Origin: Arenimonas daejeonensis
GTDB taxonomy: Bacteria > Pseudomonadota > Gammaproteobacteria > Xanthomonadales > Xanthomonadaceae
Assembly: GCF_007993735.1 (NCBI RefSeq)
Contig: NZ_CP042453.1
Location: 1,550,001 to 1,614,000 of the forward strand
Reading direction: 5' to 3'
Length of the DNA stretch: 64,000 bases
Part shown: positions 31,739 through 40,470 of the stretch, piece by piece
Layout of the letters: the number at the start of each line of letters is the position of its first letter
Numbering within the stretch: position 1 is the first letter of the stretch
Notes under the pieces: generated by a model
What the model saw: the letters and a program-made list of their open reading frames with translations, nothing else
Told to the model about the DNA's origin: nothing
The model's database searches: none
Made by a program: the position numbers and the translations under genes

Positions 31739-32822
31739 TGCCTGACGCCAGCCGCCAGCCCGAATCGCCCGTGGAGCGACTGGGCTTCCACTTCGCGCCG
31801 CTCGCCGACTCGCTGGCGAACATCAAGCCGCCGAGCTGGCTCGTTCGTGGCCTGCTGGAGCGCGACTCGCTGGCGATGCTGTTCGGCGACCCTGGAGCGG
31901 GCAAGAGCTTCGGCGCGGTGGACCTGGCCGCGTGCGTCGCAACGGGGCAGAAATGGCACGGCCGGAAGGTGTACCCCGGCCCGGTGCTGTTCGTTGCCGG
32001 TGAGGGTCGCAGCGGCATCGCCCGCCGGTTCCAAGCCTGGTCAATCGTGCATGACGGCCCGATCGCTTGGGCGCCGCTGTTCCTTTCATCCTCCGCCGTC
32101 TCGCTTTCCGACTGGCCTAGCGTGGCCGAGGTGCTGGAAGCGGCTCGCGAGGTCGCTGACATATGCGGAAAGGCCCCGGTGCTGATCGTGGTGGATACCG
32201 TGGCCCGCAACTTCGGCCCGGGCGACGAGAACAGCACAGCCGACATGACGGCCTTTATTCGCGGCTGCGACGAGTTGCGGCAGGAATTCGGCGCTTGCGT
32301 GCTACTGGTCCATCACTCGGGGCATGGCGACAAGAGCCGCGCCCGGGGAGCGATGGCATTGAAAGGCGCGCTCGACTTCGAGTTCCGGTTCGCCCGAGAC
32401 GAGTCCGGCGTTATTCGCTTCGAGGCCACCAAGGTCAAAGACCACGAAGCGCCCGAGCCGATGGCGTTCAAGCTGGCGTCCGTCGAGTTGGGCATCACCG
32501 ATGACCAGGGCCTGCCGTCACCTCCGCCGTGCTGCGTCCGGTGTCCTGGGAGCCGCCAGCGAAGGCCGGCAAGGCTGGCCGCGGCAAACACCAGACTCAG
32601 GCCATGCGGATCCTGTGGGACCTGCTGGAGGCCCGCCGCGGTCGCCTGGTGGCATCGGGCCACGATCCCGCAACGGCCCGCGTCACCGCGAGCGAATGGC
32701 GCTCCGCTTGCGTCGAGCAAGGCGTGGACCGGCGCCGGGTCGCGGAGGTGATGGATTCGCTGGTGGAGATTGGCCGGGTCCGCGTGGTGAACGGCTTCGC
32801 CGAACCCGTGGAGGGTCTATGA
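31738..32822 (+). CDS. RepA-like AAA/RecA-fold ATPase (frameshifted)
   Basis: Hexameric-helicase type ATPase of the RepA (RSF1010-like)/AAA_25 group. Walker A FGDPGAGKSFGAVDLA, Walker B VLIVVDTVARNFGPGDENS, sensor region CVLLVHHSGHGDKSRARGAMALKGALDFEF. The C-terminal winged part lies in another frame from about 32520 (SAVLRPVSWEPPAKAGKAG to VEPVEGL-like end at 32822); one base appears missing near 32517. Presumably supports replication of the excised element, together with the repeats that follow. Confidence 0.82.
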
Positions 32823-32838
32823 GCGCCCGCCGGTTTGC

Positions 32839-32928
32839 TGTCCGAAATGCGTCCGAAATACGTCCGATTTGTCCGAAACGCCCGTGTCCGGTTTGTCCGA
32901 AATGCCTATAGGCATCGGACGGACGGAC
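32839..32928. repeat. Iteron-like GTCCGA repeats, candidate replication origin of element 1
   Basis: GTCCGA/GTCCGG starts at 32840, 32851, 32862, 32871, 32886 and 32895, roughly one helical turn apart. They are followed by the palindrome ATGCCTATAGGCAT (32901-32914) and inverted copies CGGACGGACGGAC. Location right after the RepA-like gene fits an origin. No Rep initiator protein binding it is identified. Confidence 0.6.
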
Positions 32929-32973
32929 AAAACCGGCACACCTGAAGTTTGCAGACCCCGAGGAGAATGAAAG

Positions 32974-33456
32974 ATGGCCCTGATTACTGTTCTTAAACGC
33001 CTGGCCGGCATCTCGCCGAACGATGTCGAGGCTGCTGCGACGGCCTTGCGGGAGGTTGAGGCGGAGTTGAGCGCCGCAGTTGCAGCGTTCGATGCCGCCA
33101 ATTCGAGTTTCGGCGCCGACCTGGTGGCCGCGATGACCGCCGGCAAGCCGGAAGCGGTCGAAGCGAACCTGGAAGCGAAGCGCAAGGCCGTTGATCGGCA
33201 CACCCGGGCACGGGAAGCGGTCGCGGAACGCCTTCAGCGCGCACAGGACGCCGCAAGGGCCGACACGCTTGCCGAGCGATGGGACGCAGCCGAGAAGGCG
33301 CTACAGGCGCGCAGGGAGGCTCTGGTGCGATTGGAGCAAGCCGCGGCCGACTTCGGTGCGGCGCTCGTGGCGGCCGAGGTGGCTGCGCGCAAAGCCTGGG
33401 ACGCAATGCCCGTAAAGCCCAGCGATGGGCCGCATTACCTTGGTGCTTGCCGGTGA
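32974..33456 (+). CDS. Hypothetical coiled-coil protein
   Basis: 160 residues, almost entirely helical and Ala/Glu-rich (VEAAATALREVEAELSAAVAAFDAANSSF; RHTRAREAVAERLQRAQDAARADTL), predicted coiled coil. Good ribosome-binding site GAGGAGAATGAAAG. No recognised domain; typical of cargo/scaffold genes in small integrative elements. Confidence 0.65.
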   Translation: MALITVLKRLAGISPNDVEAAATALREVEAELSAAVAAFDAANSSFGADLVAAMTAGKPEAVEANLEAKRKAVDRHTRAREAVAERLQRAQDAARADTLAERWDAAEKALQARREALVRLEQAAADFGAALVAAEVAARKAWDAMPVKPSDGPHYLGACR

Positions 33457-33631
33457 AGTGCCGTCATTGCTGGCACTGGCGACCGAAGGCCGCGCGGGCG
33501 GCTACCGGGGTTCGATGCTCTGGGATTTGAAGCAGCAGCCTGGACTGGTGGCGCGCGCCGATGCGAGGGCGCGCGAGTGGCTGCGTCTGCGTCCGGCTTC
33601 GAGGTCGCCGAACCCGCCGGCCGCGGCGTGA
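33425..33631 (+). CDS. Possible small hypothetical ORF
   Basis: 68 residues (MGRITLVLAGEVPSLLALATEGRAGGYRGSMLWDLKQQPGLVARADARA) overlapping the previous gene's end by 32 bases. No clear ribosome-binding site. It might be a separate small protein, or a continuation of its neighbour after an undetected frameshift. Confidence 0.3.
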   Translation: MGRITLVLAGEVPSLLALATEGRAGGYRGSMLWDLKQQPGLVARADARAREWLRLRPASRSPNPPAAA

Positions 33632-33743
33632 GTGTTCTACGCGCGAGACGCTGGCAAGGCTCAGTTCGTTGAACGGGTCTTATGTCAACTCTCGCGCTGC
33701 TTATTTTTTACCCACCATCGTTCTACGGAAAGAGGTAATCGCC

Positions 33744-34154
33744 ATGCATTCTCCCGATCTTGGAATCACCATCGCCGACCCCCTCCCCCGTTCGAGCAAG
33801 CGAGCGCGGAGGGTGGGGTGGGACCCCAAAACGCCGGGGCCATCGAAGGGGGCGCCCAACAATAACGCCCCGCAAAATTCCGCGCCCGAAGTTCCGAGCG
33901 ACTGGCCCGCATGGGCGCCGCCGCTGCCGACGGAAACCGTTCCCGCACCGTGGGAAGCCGAAGGCCGTGCGCCGCGCCCCGACGAAATGTTTCCCGCGTT
34001 CGGTGAGCCAGCGCGCCGCCCGAGTGACTACACGATGCCGCAAGGTTTCTTGGGCGATGACGTTAGCGGCGAAGGGTTGACGCATGGCCGCGCCGTTCAA
34101 TCGCTGCTGTTCAGTGCCGGCTTTCCCGCGACTGAGGGTTCGGCCCTGTTGTAA
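33744..34154 (+). pseudogene. 5' part of a gene split by IS21
   Basis: Starts MHSPDLGITIADPLPRSSKRARR after AGAGGTAATCGCC; Pro-rich, hydrophilic, with no recognised domain. The frame enters the insertion sequence after ATEGSALL and stops at TAA. Removing IS21 and one copy of the target duplication joins GCC CTG TTG to CAG GAG TTG in frame with 36345-36633. Confidence 0.75.
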
Positions 34155-34252
34155 GGCGACACCCTAATCTGCCGCTAAGGCGACACCCAGATTTACGCAC
34201 CTCCGGGTCGACCCCGTAGCCTCGTTGGCTTTCGTCCTGGACGGGAGCGGGC

Positions 34253-35503
34253 GTGGCGACCACCGATCTGGAGATCCGCATGACGATCAAGACCCTGGCA
34301 GCCAAGGGGCTGCCCCGGCGGGCCATCGCCCGCCAGCTCGACCTCAGCGAAGGCACCGTCCGCTACCACCTGGCCCGGCAGGCGGCCGGCGCCCTGGACG
34401 GGCGTGCCCACCAGCCGCGCCACGCGCTGGTCGCCGCCGACGCGATCGCGCACTGGATGGCGCACCACGACCGCAGCAACCTCGCCGCGCTGCACGCGTG
34501 GCTGGCCGCGGAGCACGGCTACACCGGCAGCCTGCGCTCGGTGCAGCGCTTCGTCGCCGACCGCTACCCGCCGCCGCCCCGGCGGGCCCGCCGCCGGGTG
34601 GAGACGCCGCCCGGTGCGCAGGCGCAGGTCGACTGGGCGCAGTTCCCGCGCATGGTCGTCGCCGGCCAGGCGGTGACGCTGCACGCCTTCCACCTGGTGC
34701 TCTCGCACTCGCGCTTCGGCGCCGTGGTCTGGATGCCGGCCCAAGACAGTCTGTGCTGGCTGGCCGCGCACAACGCCGCGTTCGAGCGCGTCGGCGGCAT
34801 CCCGGCGGTACTGCGGGTGGACAACACCAAGACCGCCGTGGTCCGGGGTGCCGGCGCCTGGGGCCAGCTCAACGACAGCTACCGCCGCTATGCCACCACC
34901 GTGCGCTTCCACGTCGATGCCTGCGCGCCCTACAGCCCCGAACACAAGGGCAAGGTGGAACGCGCGGTGCGCACGCATCGCGGCGTCGACCTGGCCCGCC
35001 AAGCCTGGGACAGCGTCGACCAGCTGCAGGCGGCCACCGACGACGCCCTGCGCGACAGCGCCCGCCGTCGCCGCTGTCCGGCCACCGGCAGCAGCGTGTT
35101 CGACGCCTGGCAGGCCGAACGCCCGGCCCTGGCCCCGTTGCCGATCCTGCCGGCCCCGTTCGACCACGTCGCCACCCGCCGCGTCGGCCGCGACGGGCTG
35201 GTCGCCTTCGAAGGCCGCCAGTACTCGGTGCCGTTCGCGTATCTGGATCGCCCCGTCGAAGTGCGCGGCGCCGCCGGCTGCGTACAGGTGCTGGCCGACC
35301 AGCAGATCATCGCCCAGCATCCGCGCCACACCGATTGCCGCGTGCTGCTCGATCCCGCGCACTACGAGGGCCCCAGTACCGCGACCGTGCAGGCCCCGAC
35401 GCCGCTGGGACGGATGGGGCGAAGGCTGCAGGAACTGGCCGCGATGCCGGTCCAGCACCGGCCCCTGGACCTCTACGCCGCCCTGGCGGAGGTGGCCCGA
35501 TGA
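34253..35503 (+). CDS. istA: IS21 transposase IstA
   Basis: 416 residues from GTG. N-terminal HTH (LAAKGLPRRAIARQLDLSEGTVRYHL). Catalytic DDE core: first Asp in QAQVDWAQFPR, second Asp in LRVDNTKTAVV, Glu in PEHKGKVERAVR. A C-terminal beta-domain follows (FEGRQYSVPFAYLDRPVEVR). Full length. Confidence 0.95.
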   Translation: MATTDLEIRMTIKTLAAKGLPRRAIARQLDLSEGTVRYHLARQAAGALDGRAHQPRHALVAADAIAHWMAHHDRSNLAALHAWLAAEHGYTGSLRSVQRFVADRYPPPPRRARRRVETPPGAQAQVDWAQFPRMVVAGQAVTLHAFHLVLSHSRFGAVVWMPAQDSLCWLAAHNAAFERVGGIPAVLRVDNTKTAVVRGAGAWGQLNDSYRRYATTVRFHVDACAPYSPEHKGKVERAVRTHRGVDLARQAWDSVDQLQAATDDALRDSARRRRCPATGSSVFDAWQAERPALAPLPILPAPFDHVATRRVGRDGLVAFEGRQYSVPFAYLDRPVEVRGAAGCVQVLADQQIIAQHPRHTDCRVLLDPAHYEGPSTATVQAPTPLGRMGRRLQELAAMPVQHRPLDLYAALAEVAR

Positions 35504-36274
35504 GCCGGCGCAAGCTCGACCTCGACCGCACCCGCGAACGCCTGCTCGGACTGGGCCTGGCCCACGCCGCCGACCAGCTCGAACCCGTGCTCAGCGAGGC
35601 GGTCAAGGAGGGCCAGGCGCCGCACGCGGTCCTCGACGCGCTGCTCGATGCCGAACACCAGGCCCGCGAAGGCCGCCGCGTGCGCACCGCGCTGCGCCTC
35701 TCGAGCCTGCCCAGCGGCCAGACCCTGGCCGACTTCGACTTCGCGTTCCAGCCGGCGATCGAGCGCTCGCGCATCGATACCCTGGCCACCTGCGCCTTCA
35801 TCCGCGCCGCCGAGACGGTGCTGATCCAGAAGCCCGCCCGGCGTCGGCAAGACCCACTTGGCCGTCGGCCTGGGCATCAAGGCGGTCGAACACGGGTTCT
35901 CCGCCCAGTTCTACCGCTTCGACGAGCTCAAGCTCCAGCTCAAGGCCGACGCCCACCTGCCGCCGGCCCGGCTGCGCCGGCGCAAGTACCTGTCCACCGC
36001 CCTGCTGGTCATCGACGAACTGGGCTTCGAGCCGATGACCCGCGACGAGGCCAGCCTGTTCTTCCGCCTGGTCACCTACCGCTACGGCCGCGGCGCGATC
36101 CTGATCACCACCAACAAGTCCGTGCGCGATTGGACCGAACTGCTGGCCGGCGACGAAGCCCTGGCCGCCGCCATCCTCGACCGCCTGCTGCACAAGGCCC
36201 ACGTCCTCAACATCAAGGGAAGGAGCTACCGACTCAGAGACCTTGAAGCCACCCTCGGAACACCCCGCAACTGA
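35500..36274 (+). CDS. istB: IS21 helper ATPase IstB (frameshifted)
   Basis: DnaA/AAA-type ATPase that regulates IstA. N-terminal helical domain, Walker A GVGKTHLAVGLGIKAVEHG, Walker B LLVIDELGFEPMTRDEA, and arginine-finger region LITTNKSVRDW. One extra C at the CCC around 35838 (AAGCCCGCCCGG) throws off the Walker A frame; deleting it restores the family sequence. The ATG overlaps the istA stop (ATGA). Confidence 0.92.
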
Positions 36275-36344
36275 CCTTCACCCCGGCCCGAGGTGCGTAA
36301 ATCTGGGTGTCGCCTTAATGCGTGAAACTGGGTGTCGTTTGACA

Positions 36345-36633
36345 CCTGTTGCAGGAGTTGGCCGACGCCGAACGCATGTACCCCGGCGAACCCGATGACC
36401 TGACCTTCCTCCAGCAGACGAATCAGACGGAGGCGACGCTCCGGCGGAAGCTTGGCGATGGCGAGTTCGAGCGGCGGCGTGCGGCGTTGACCGAGATGCT
36501 GGCCGAGATGGATCGCAAGTCTGGCGGCAAGCTGGGCGACTTCATCGAAGAGCGCGCGCATCACCTGGCGTCCCCGATGGTCTATGCCCGGCTGCTGGCC
36601 CACGCCGGCCGCGTCGCCAAGCGGGGGCGCTGA
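36345..36633 (+). pseudogene. 3' part of the gene split by IS21
   Basis: Continues LLQELADAERMYPGEPDDLTFLQQTNQTEATLRRKLGDGEFERRRAALTEMLAEMDRK to a basic end (HAGRVAKRGR). Helical, no recognised domain. In frame with 33744-34154 once the IS is removed. The DUF5681 gene starts one base after its stop. Confidence 0.75.
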
Positions 36634-36634
36634 T

Positions 36635-37054
36635 ATGTCGAAGTTCGTGCCAGGGCGAAGCGGCAACCCGTCGGGACGGCCTAAGGGCATCAAGAACCGG
36701 CTGTCCGTGCTGCGCGAGTCGCTGGTGACACCTGGCGAGGCGCGCGAGGTGGTGGCGAAGCTGGTCGAGTCGGCGCGCGGTGGCGACACACAGGCCGCCG
36801 GAATCCTGCTAGATCGCATCTGGCCGAAGCTACGGCCGACCTCGCCGGCGATCGCGCTCGCGCTGCCGGAGGGCGACCTGGCCGAGCAGGCGGAGGCCGT
36901 GGTGCGAGAGCTGGCCGCCGGCAACCTGCCGGCGGCGGATGCCTCGCACATCCTGGGGTCGCTGTCGGCCGTGGCGAAGATCAAGGAAGTGACCGAGTTC
37001 GAGCGCCGGCTGGAGGCGCTGGAGAAACGTCATCTGTTCAAGCGAGGAGAGTGA
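36635..37054 (+). CDS. DUF5681 domain protein
   Basis: 139 residues. The N-terminus FVPGRSGNPSGRPKGIKNR is the DUF5681 signature, common in phages and integrative elements, followed by helical segments. Start at ATG 36635 after the previous stop. Role unknown; in phages such proteins sit near small terminase genes. Confidence 0.8.
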   Translation: MSKFVPGRSGNPSGRPKGIKNRLSVLRESLVTPGEAREVVAKLVESARGGDTQAAGILLDRIWPKLRPTSPAIALALPEGDLAEQAEAVVRELAAGNLPAADASHILGSLSAVAKIKEVTEFERRLEALEKRHLFKRGE

Positions 37055-37055
37055 G

Positions 37056-37235
37056 ATGGCCGGATACGGACAGGACAAGCGCCTGGAAGCGCTGGAAACC
37101 GAGATGCCCGAGCGGCCGCCGATTATGGTGCTGTCGGCGGACTGGGATGGGGCGGGGGATGCTCTGGCTGCCTACTACGCGCGGACCCCGGAGGAGGAGA
37201 GGGCGGAGACTGTGGTGGTGGTGCTGGGGTCATGA
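37056..37235 (+). CDS. Small hypothetical protein (59 aa)
   Basis: MAGYGQDKRLEALETEMPERPPIMVL, then SADWDGAGDALAAYYARTPEEE and a Val-rich end. Starts one base after the DUF5681 stop with GCGAGGAGAGTGAG upstream, so expression looks likely. No recognised domain. The DNA CCCCGGAGGAGGAGAGGGCG inside it also occurs at about 28645. Confidence 0.6.
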   Translation: MAGYGQDKRLEALETEMPERPPIMVLSADWDGAGDALAAYYARTPEEERAETVVVVLGS

Positions 37236-37395
37236 ATGGTTGTGCTTGTGGCAGTTCACGAGCTAAGCCGTTTGTCGGCGAGATTCGCCAACCTGCTGAT
37301 CCAGTTGATTAGTCTCGCTGCGCATTGAGACAATGGCTTGCGTATCGCGCCCCTGCCTATATCTAATACGCGGGTTAAACCGGAAGAGGCGGCAA

Positions 37396-37728
37396 ATGGC
37401 GGGCCAGAAGATTGAAGTTATCGTAGTCAATGCGCCGGGCATCTTTCACATTGCCCCAAGCTCGTTTGTGGTCAGCCAGCCTACGCCTGACGGCTCTCTA
37501 CAGATTCAGTTCTGTGATGACTTCGTGGCCACAGACACGATGACAGTTACGCAGTCTGAGAAACCGGGCGCCGAACAAACGCCTGAGTTCTCATTCAGTA
37601 GTGCGCCAGAACGAATTGTTTATGGCAAGGTGAAACTCAGTTTGACCGCTGCCAAGGGATTTGTAGAGCTTCTGAATACGCACATTGCACTGCTGGAGCA
37701 GAGCTCGGGCAAGGGGAATGTATCGTGA
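37396..37728 (+). CDS. Hypothetical protein, first of a three-gene lower-GC module
   Basis: 110 residues (MAGQKIEVIVVNAPGIFHIAPSSFVVSQPTPDGSLQIQFCDDFVATDTMTV), beta-rich, no recognised domain. GAAGAGGCGGCAA gives a modest ribosome-binding site. The next gene starts by overlap at 37725 (GTGAGC). Base composition is visibly less GC-rich than neighbours, which suggests recent transfer. Confidence 0.55.
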   Translation: MAGQKIEVIVVNAPGIFHIAPSSFVVSQPTPDGSLQIQFCDDFVATDTMTVTQSEKPGAEQTPEFSFSSAPERIVYGKVKLSLTAAKGFVELLNTHIALLEQSSGKGNVS

Positions 37729-38063
37729 GCGTGACATCTGATCGGGTGTTATCAACTTTTGGTCGTCATCAGCAGACGAGTGGATCGCAGCTTGAATTCC
37801 AGTCGGCAAAAAAGGCTGTTGAATCGATTGGCTGGACGAACAGCTTGTTTGGAACGGTGATGGTGTTGACCTATTGCGCGGCTGAAAAAGTTGCGTTTCC
37901 AACCAAAGACTGGGGACAGGTTGTGTCCGTCAGTACCGCTTCTGATGGCCACTATTTGGACGCTCAGGAAGTTTCCCCTGCGAGAGCAGCTGCCTTGGAG
38001 TGGATATTCTCCGCCCCAGAGCTTTCAATGGAAGGATTTGCTAGAGCATTTCGGCAGCGGTAA
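37725..38063 (+). CDS. Hypothetical protein, second gene of the module
   Basis: 112 residues starting GTG (VSVTSDRVLSTFGRHQQTSGSQLEFQSAKKAVESIGWTNSLFGTVM), no recognised domain. Overlaps the preceding stop by four bases and lies 9 bases before the YafO-like gene. Position makes it a candidate antitoxin or partner, but its sequence does not resemble YafN/Phd. Confidence 0.55.
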   Translation: MSVTSDRVLSTFGRHQQTSGSQLEFQSAKKAVESIGWTNSLFGTVMVLTYCAAEKVAFPTKDWGQVVSVSTASDGHYLDAQEVSPARAAALEWIFSAPELSMEGFARAFRQR

Positions 38064-38072
38064 GCCACCTCC

Positions 38073-38540
38073 GTGGCCGTTGATGTTTGGCAAAGATTCT
38101 GGAATGCGGTTCCGGATCAGACAAGGAAGAACGGCATAGTCGAAATTGCTGAGCTTCTTCAGGCGTGGTGGTTATCGTCCGACGATGCGAAAGTCGCATC
38201 TTTGTCTTTCGGTGCATACGCACCATATTCAGCTCCAACGGTTGCTGGAAACCGGGAGCTTTGGCATGTACATCTTGCGCCGCTCAGGTCTGACCGCGTG
38301 AGATGGAAGAGATGGGCTGCATGCCGTCCAACTTCGCGAACATCTGACGCGGCCGTAATATTCGCGCGCCGCGATGATGGGAGCCTTTTGATTATTTGGG
38401 TGCTCAATCAGGACGCGCACAAGATCGCGAAAATGGAACTGAAGGAGTCCCGTGATTTCATGCGTGATTGCGCCGCTGCCGCGCGGGAATGGCGAGTGGC
38501 GACGGCAGTGTCTGACGAGTGGTTAAGGATCGTTCCATAG
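38073..38540 (+). CDS. YafO-family toxin-like protein
   Basis: 155 residues. The segment GNRELWHVHLAPLRSDRVRWKRWAACRPTSRTSDAAVIFARRDDGSLLIIWVLNQDAHKIAKM follows the YafO mRNA-interferase pattern (HxHLA, RTSD, LLI..L, HK.A.......M). It is longer at the N-terminus than E. coli YafO. GTG start; an internal ATG is also possible. YafO cleaves mRNA on the ribosome. Assignment from remembered family pattern, not a search. Confidence 0.6.
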   Translation: MAVDVWQRFWNAVPDQTRKNGIVEIAELLQAWWLSSDDAKVASLSFGAYAPYSAPTVAGNRELWHVHLAPLRSDRVRWKRWAACRPTSRTSDAAVIFARRDDGSLLIIWVLNQDAHKIAKMELKESRDFMRDCAAAAREWRVATAVSDEWLRIVP

Positions 38541-38591
38541 ATTTACTTAGCGACGTCGCTTGATTCTTTAGTTCTACGACGATTGGCTGTC

Positions 38592-38843
38592 TCAAGGAGC
38601 CTCCAGGTCGAAGGGGGTTGTCCACGCTAGCTTGCTTGCATGGTCGAGTTGAAACCGGATAGCCCGAATGGTGGAGTCCACGTCCTCACCGTTGCCGTCC
38701 GCCACGCTCAACAATGATTGCCGCAGTTTGTCCGCCTGCCGTTCCACGGTGCGGCCGAGTGTCTGCGCCCACATGTTCCGATTGCGCCATTCATTCATGG
38801 CCGTAAGCGTGGCCGATCGATGGCGCACGGACTGAGATTCCAC
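38592..38843 (-). CDS. Hypothetical protein at the end of element 1
   Basis: 83 residues starting GTG or, more likely, the internal ATG at 38798 (MNEWRNRNMWAQTLGRTVERQADKLRQSLLSV). Helical, no recognised domain. Ends just inside the candidate arm sites of element 1. Confidence 0.4.
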   Translation of the reverse strand: MESQSVRHRSATLTAMNEWRNRNMWAQTLGRTVERQADKLRQSLLSVADGNGEDVDSTIRAIRFQLDHASKLAWTTPFDLEAP

Positions 38844-38938
38844 TCCGCTGCTACCCCAGTGCTACCCCGGTCCCAAACGCCGACCCCCAACTAAAACGCC
38901 CCGCGAGGCTGAGAGCCAAGCAGGGCGCGGGATTCGGG

Positions 38939-38992
38939 ATGGTGGCCGAGGACGGAATCGAACCGCCGACACGGGGATTTTCAATCCCTGCC
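38939..38992. other. att site: copy of the tRNA-Phe 3' end (junction of elements 1 and 2)
   Basis: About 50 bases matching the tRNA-Phe 3' half through TTTTCAATCCC, with the same T/C change as the 29305 copy. This central copy separates the two tandem elements and can serve as an attachment site for either integrase. Confidence 0.88.
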
Positions 38993-39124
38993 GAGAAGGT
39001 CCCGGGTAATTCCATGCGTGCCAGGAGTCGCCTGTTTTCTGCCTTTTTGTTGGTTTGGCGTCTTGTGCCGTCCCACGATATCCCCTACAGTCCCTATCAA
39101 TTCAGGGACTGTGTAGGGACGAAG

Positions 39125-40459
39125 ATGGCGATCACGGTCCGGGCACTCGAGACCTTGGCACCCGGCAAATGGCTCAGTGAAGCCGGTAACCGGAACGAAG
39201 GCGCTCTTCGCGCCAAGGGTGGTCCAAACGGCGCGCGCTTCTATTTCCGCTATCGGAACTCGAGCGGCACCTATGACGATCTGCCGCTCGGCAAGTTCGA
39301 CGCTCGCGGGCGCGATGGACTGAGCCTGGTGGAGGCAAGGGGGCGGGCAGGCGAGCTGGTCCGGCGCTATCGGGCGGGCGACTCAGACCTGCGGCTGGCG
39401 ATCGAGGCGGAGCGGCGGGAAGGGGAGCACGCTTTAGCGGCGAAAGTCCGCGCCAGCGCCGCGGCCGACGCGCGCCGTGCGGCGTCGCTGGGCGTCCTCC
39501 TGGGCGCATACGTCAAGCAACTGGACCGGGACGGCAAGTCGAGCGCCGGCGCGGTCCTGAGGGCCCTCGAGCGGCATGTGCGCGATCCCTGGCCCAAGCT
39601 TTGGGCTACGCCTGCGGACGACGTTGGGATGGAAGACCTGCTTGCGGTCATTGCCCGGGTGTCGGACGCCGGCAAGCTTACCGAGGCGCGAAAGCTGCGC
39701 GCGTACCTTTTGGCCGCTTACAAGGCCGCAGTAAGGGCCCGCCAAGACGCGCGCGGACACCCGGCGCTTCGCGAACTTCGGATCTCGTCCAATCCTGCCC
39801 GCGACTTGGCTGCGATCGACGGCGGCACGGCCGCTCGCGAACGGGCGCTGTCGCTGGCCGAGATTCGGGCCTACTGGCGGCGGATCAAGGCGTTGCCTGA
39901 CCCAGCAGGCGCGCTCCTGCGATTCCATCTTCTGACGGGCGCTCAGCGCATCGAGCAGCTGGCCAGACTGCAGGTCGGCGACATCGACGCGGATGCCGGC
40001 ACCATGCGGCTTCGCGATGGCAAGGGGCGACGTAAATCGCCCCGTCTGCACGATGTGCCGCTCCTTGCTGACGCTCTCGCTGCACTCCAAGCGATGGCGC
40101 CAGAACGCGCCGGGTCCTTCGTGTTCACGGTGACCGCCGGCTCAAGCGGCGCCGCCTACTCCACGGTGCTGCATCGCCTGCGGGATGTCGTGGCGGCGAT
40201 GCAGGAAGCGGGAGAACTCGACAAGGGAGCATTCACCGTGGGCGATCTGCGGAGGACGGTAGAGACACGGCTCGCGGCGGAGGGTGTCAGTACGGAGATC
40301 CGGGCGCAGCTGCAGTCTCATGGCTTGGGCGGCGTCCAGGCCCGCCACTACGACCGGCACGACTATCTGAGCGAAAAGCGGGCCGCCCTGCAGACTTTGC
40401 TTCGTCTGCTCGAAGGAACGGCCGCCACCATCACGCCAATCCGCCGGCGTCGCCACTAA
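39125..40459 (+). CDS. Tyrosine integrase of element 2
   Basis: 444 residues, intact. N-terminal DUF4102-like arm-binding part (ARFYFRYRNSSGTYDDLPLGKFDARGRDGLSLVEAR), then the catalytic domain with TGAQRIEQLARLQVGDI (Arg), GDLRRTVETRLAAEG (in place of HxLRRT), and LQSHGLGGVQARHYDRHDY (His and Tyr). The His of the HxxR box is Gly here (VGDLRRT), a known variation. Very different from integrase 1 although both use the same tRNA. Confidence 0.9.
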   Translation: MAITVRALETLAPGKWLSEAGNRNEGALRAKGGPNGARFYFRYRNSSGTYDDLPLGKFDARGRDGLSLVEARGRAGELVRRYRAGDSDLRLAIEAERREGEHALAAKVRASAAADARRAASLGVLLGAYVKQLDRDGKSSAGAVLRALERHVRDPWPKLWATPADDVGMEDLLAVIARVSDAGKLTEARKLRAYLLAAYKAAVRARQDARGHPALRELRISSNPARDLAAIDGGTAARERALSLAEIRAYWRRIKALPDPAGALLRFHLLTGAQRIEQLARLQVGDIDADAGTMRLRDGKGRRKSPRLHDVPLLADALAALQAMAPERAGSFVFTVTAGSSGAAYSTVLHRLRDVVAAMQEAGELDKGAFTVGDLRRTVETRLAAEGVSTEIRAQLQSHGLGGVQARHYDRHDYLSEKRAALQTLLRLLEGTAATITPIRRRRH

Positions 40460-40470
40460 AGGGGGCCACA

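Larger units (their letters stand above)
34150..36344 (+). mobile_element. IS21-family insertion sequence
   Basis: Ends TGTAAGGCGACACCC (left) and, read inward, TGTCAAACGACACCC (right). An internal second repeat, GGCGACACCCAGATTTACG, occurs at both ends, as is usual for IS21. Flanked by CCTGT direct repeats (34145-34149 and 36345-36349; identity extends to CCTGTTG). Encodes istA and istB with overlapping stop/start. Confidence 0.88.
29305..38938. mobile_element. Integrative element 1 at tRNA-Phe (9.6 kb)
   Basis: Lies between the tRNA-Phe 3'-end copies at 29305 and 38939. It carries an integrase next to one end, an AlpA-like regulator, a RepA-like ATPase with iteron-like repeats, DUF5681 and several orphan genes, and no conjugation genes. 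Repeats of TGCTACCCC occur at both ends (29389, 29461, 29472; 38849, 38860) and are candidate integrase arm sites. A secondary IS21 insertion is present. Confidence 0.8.

Noticed and set aside
32819..32911. 30-residue ORF (MSARRFAVRNASEIRPIC...) overlapping the RepA-like stop
   Set aside because: Its codons are formed by the GTCCGA repeat array; no conserved character.
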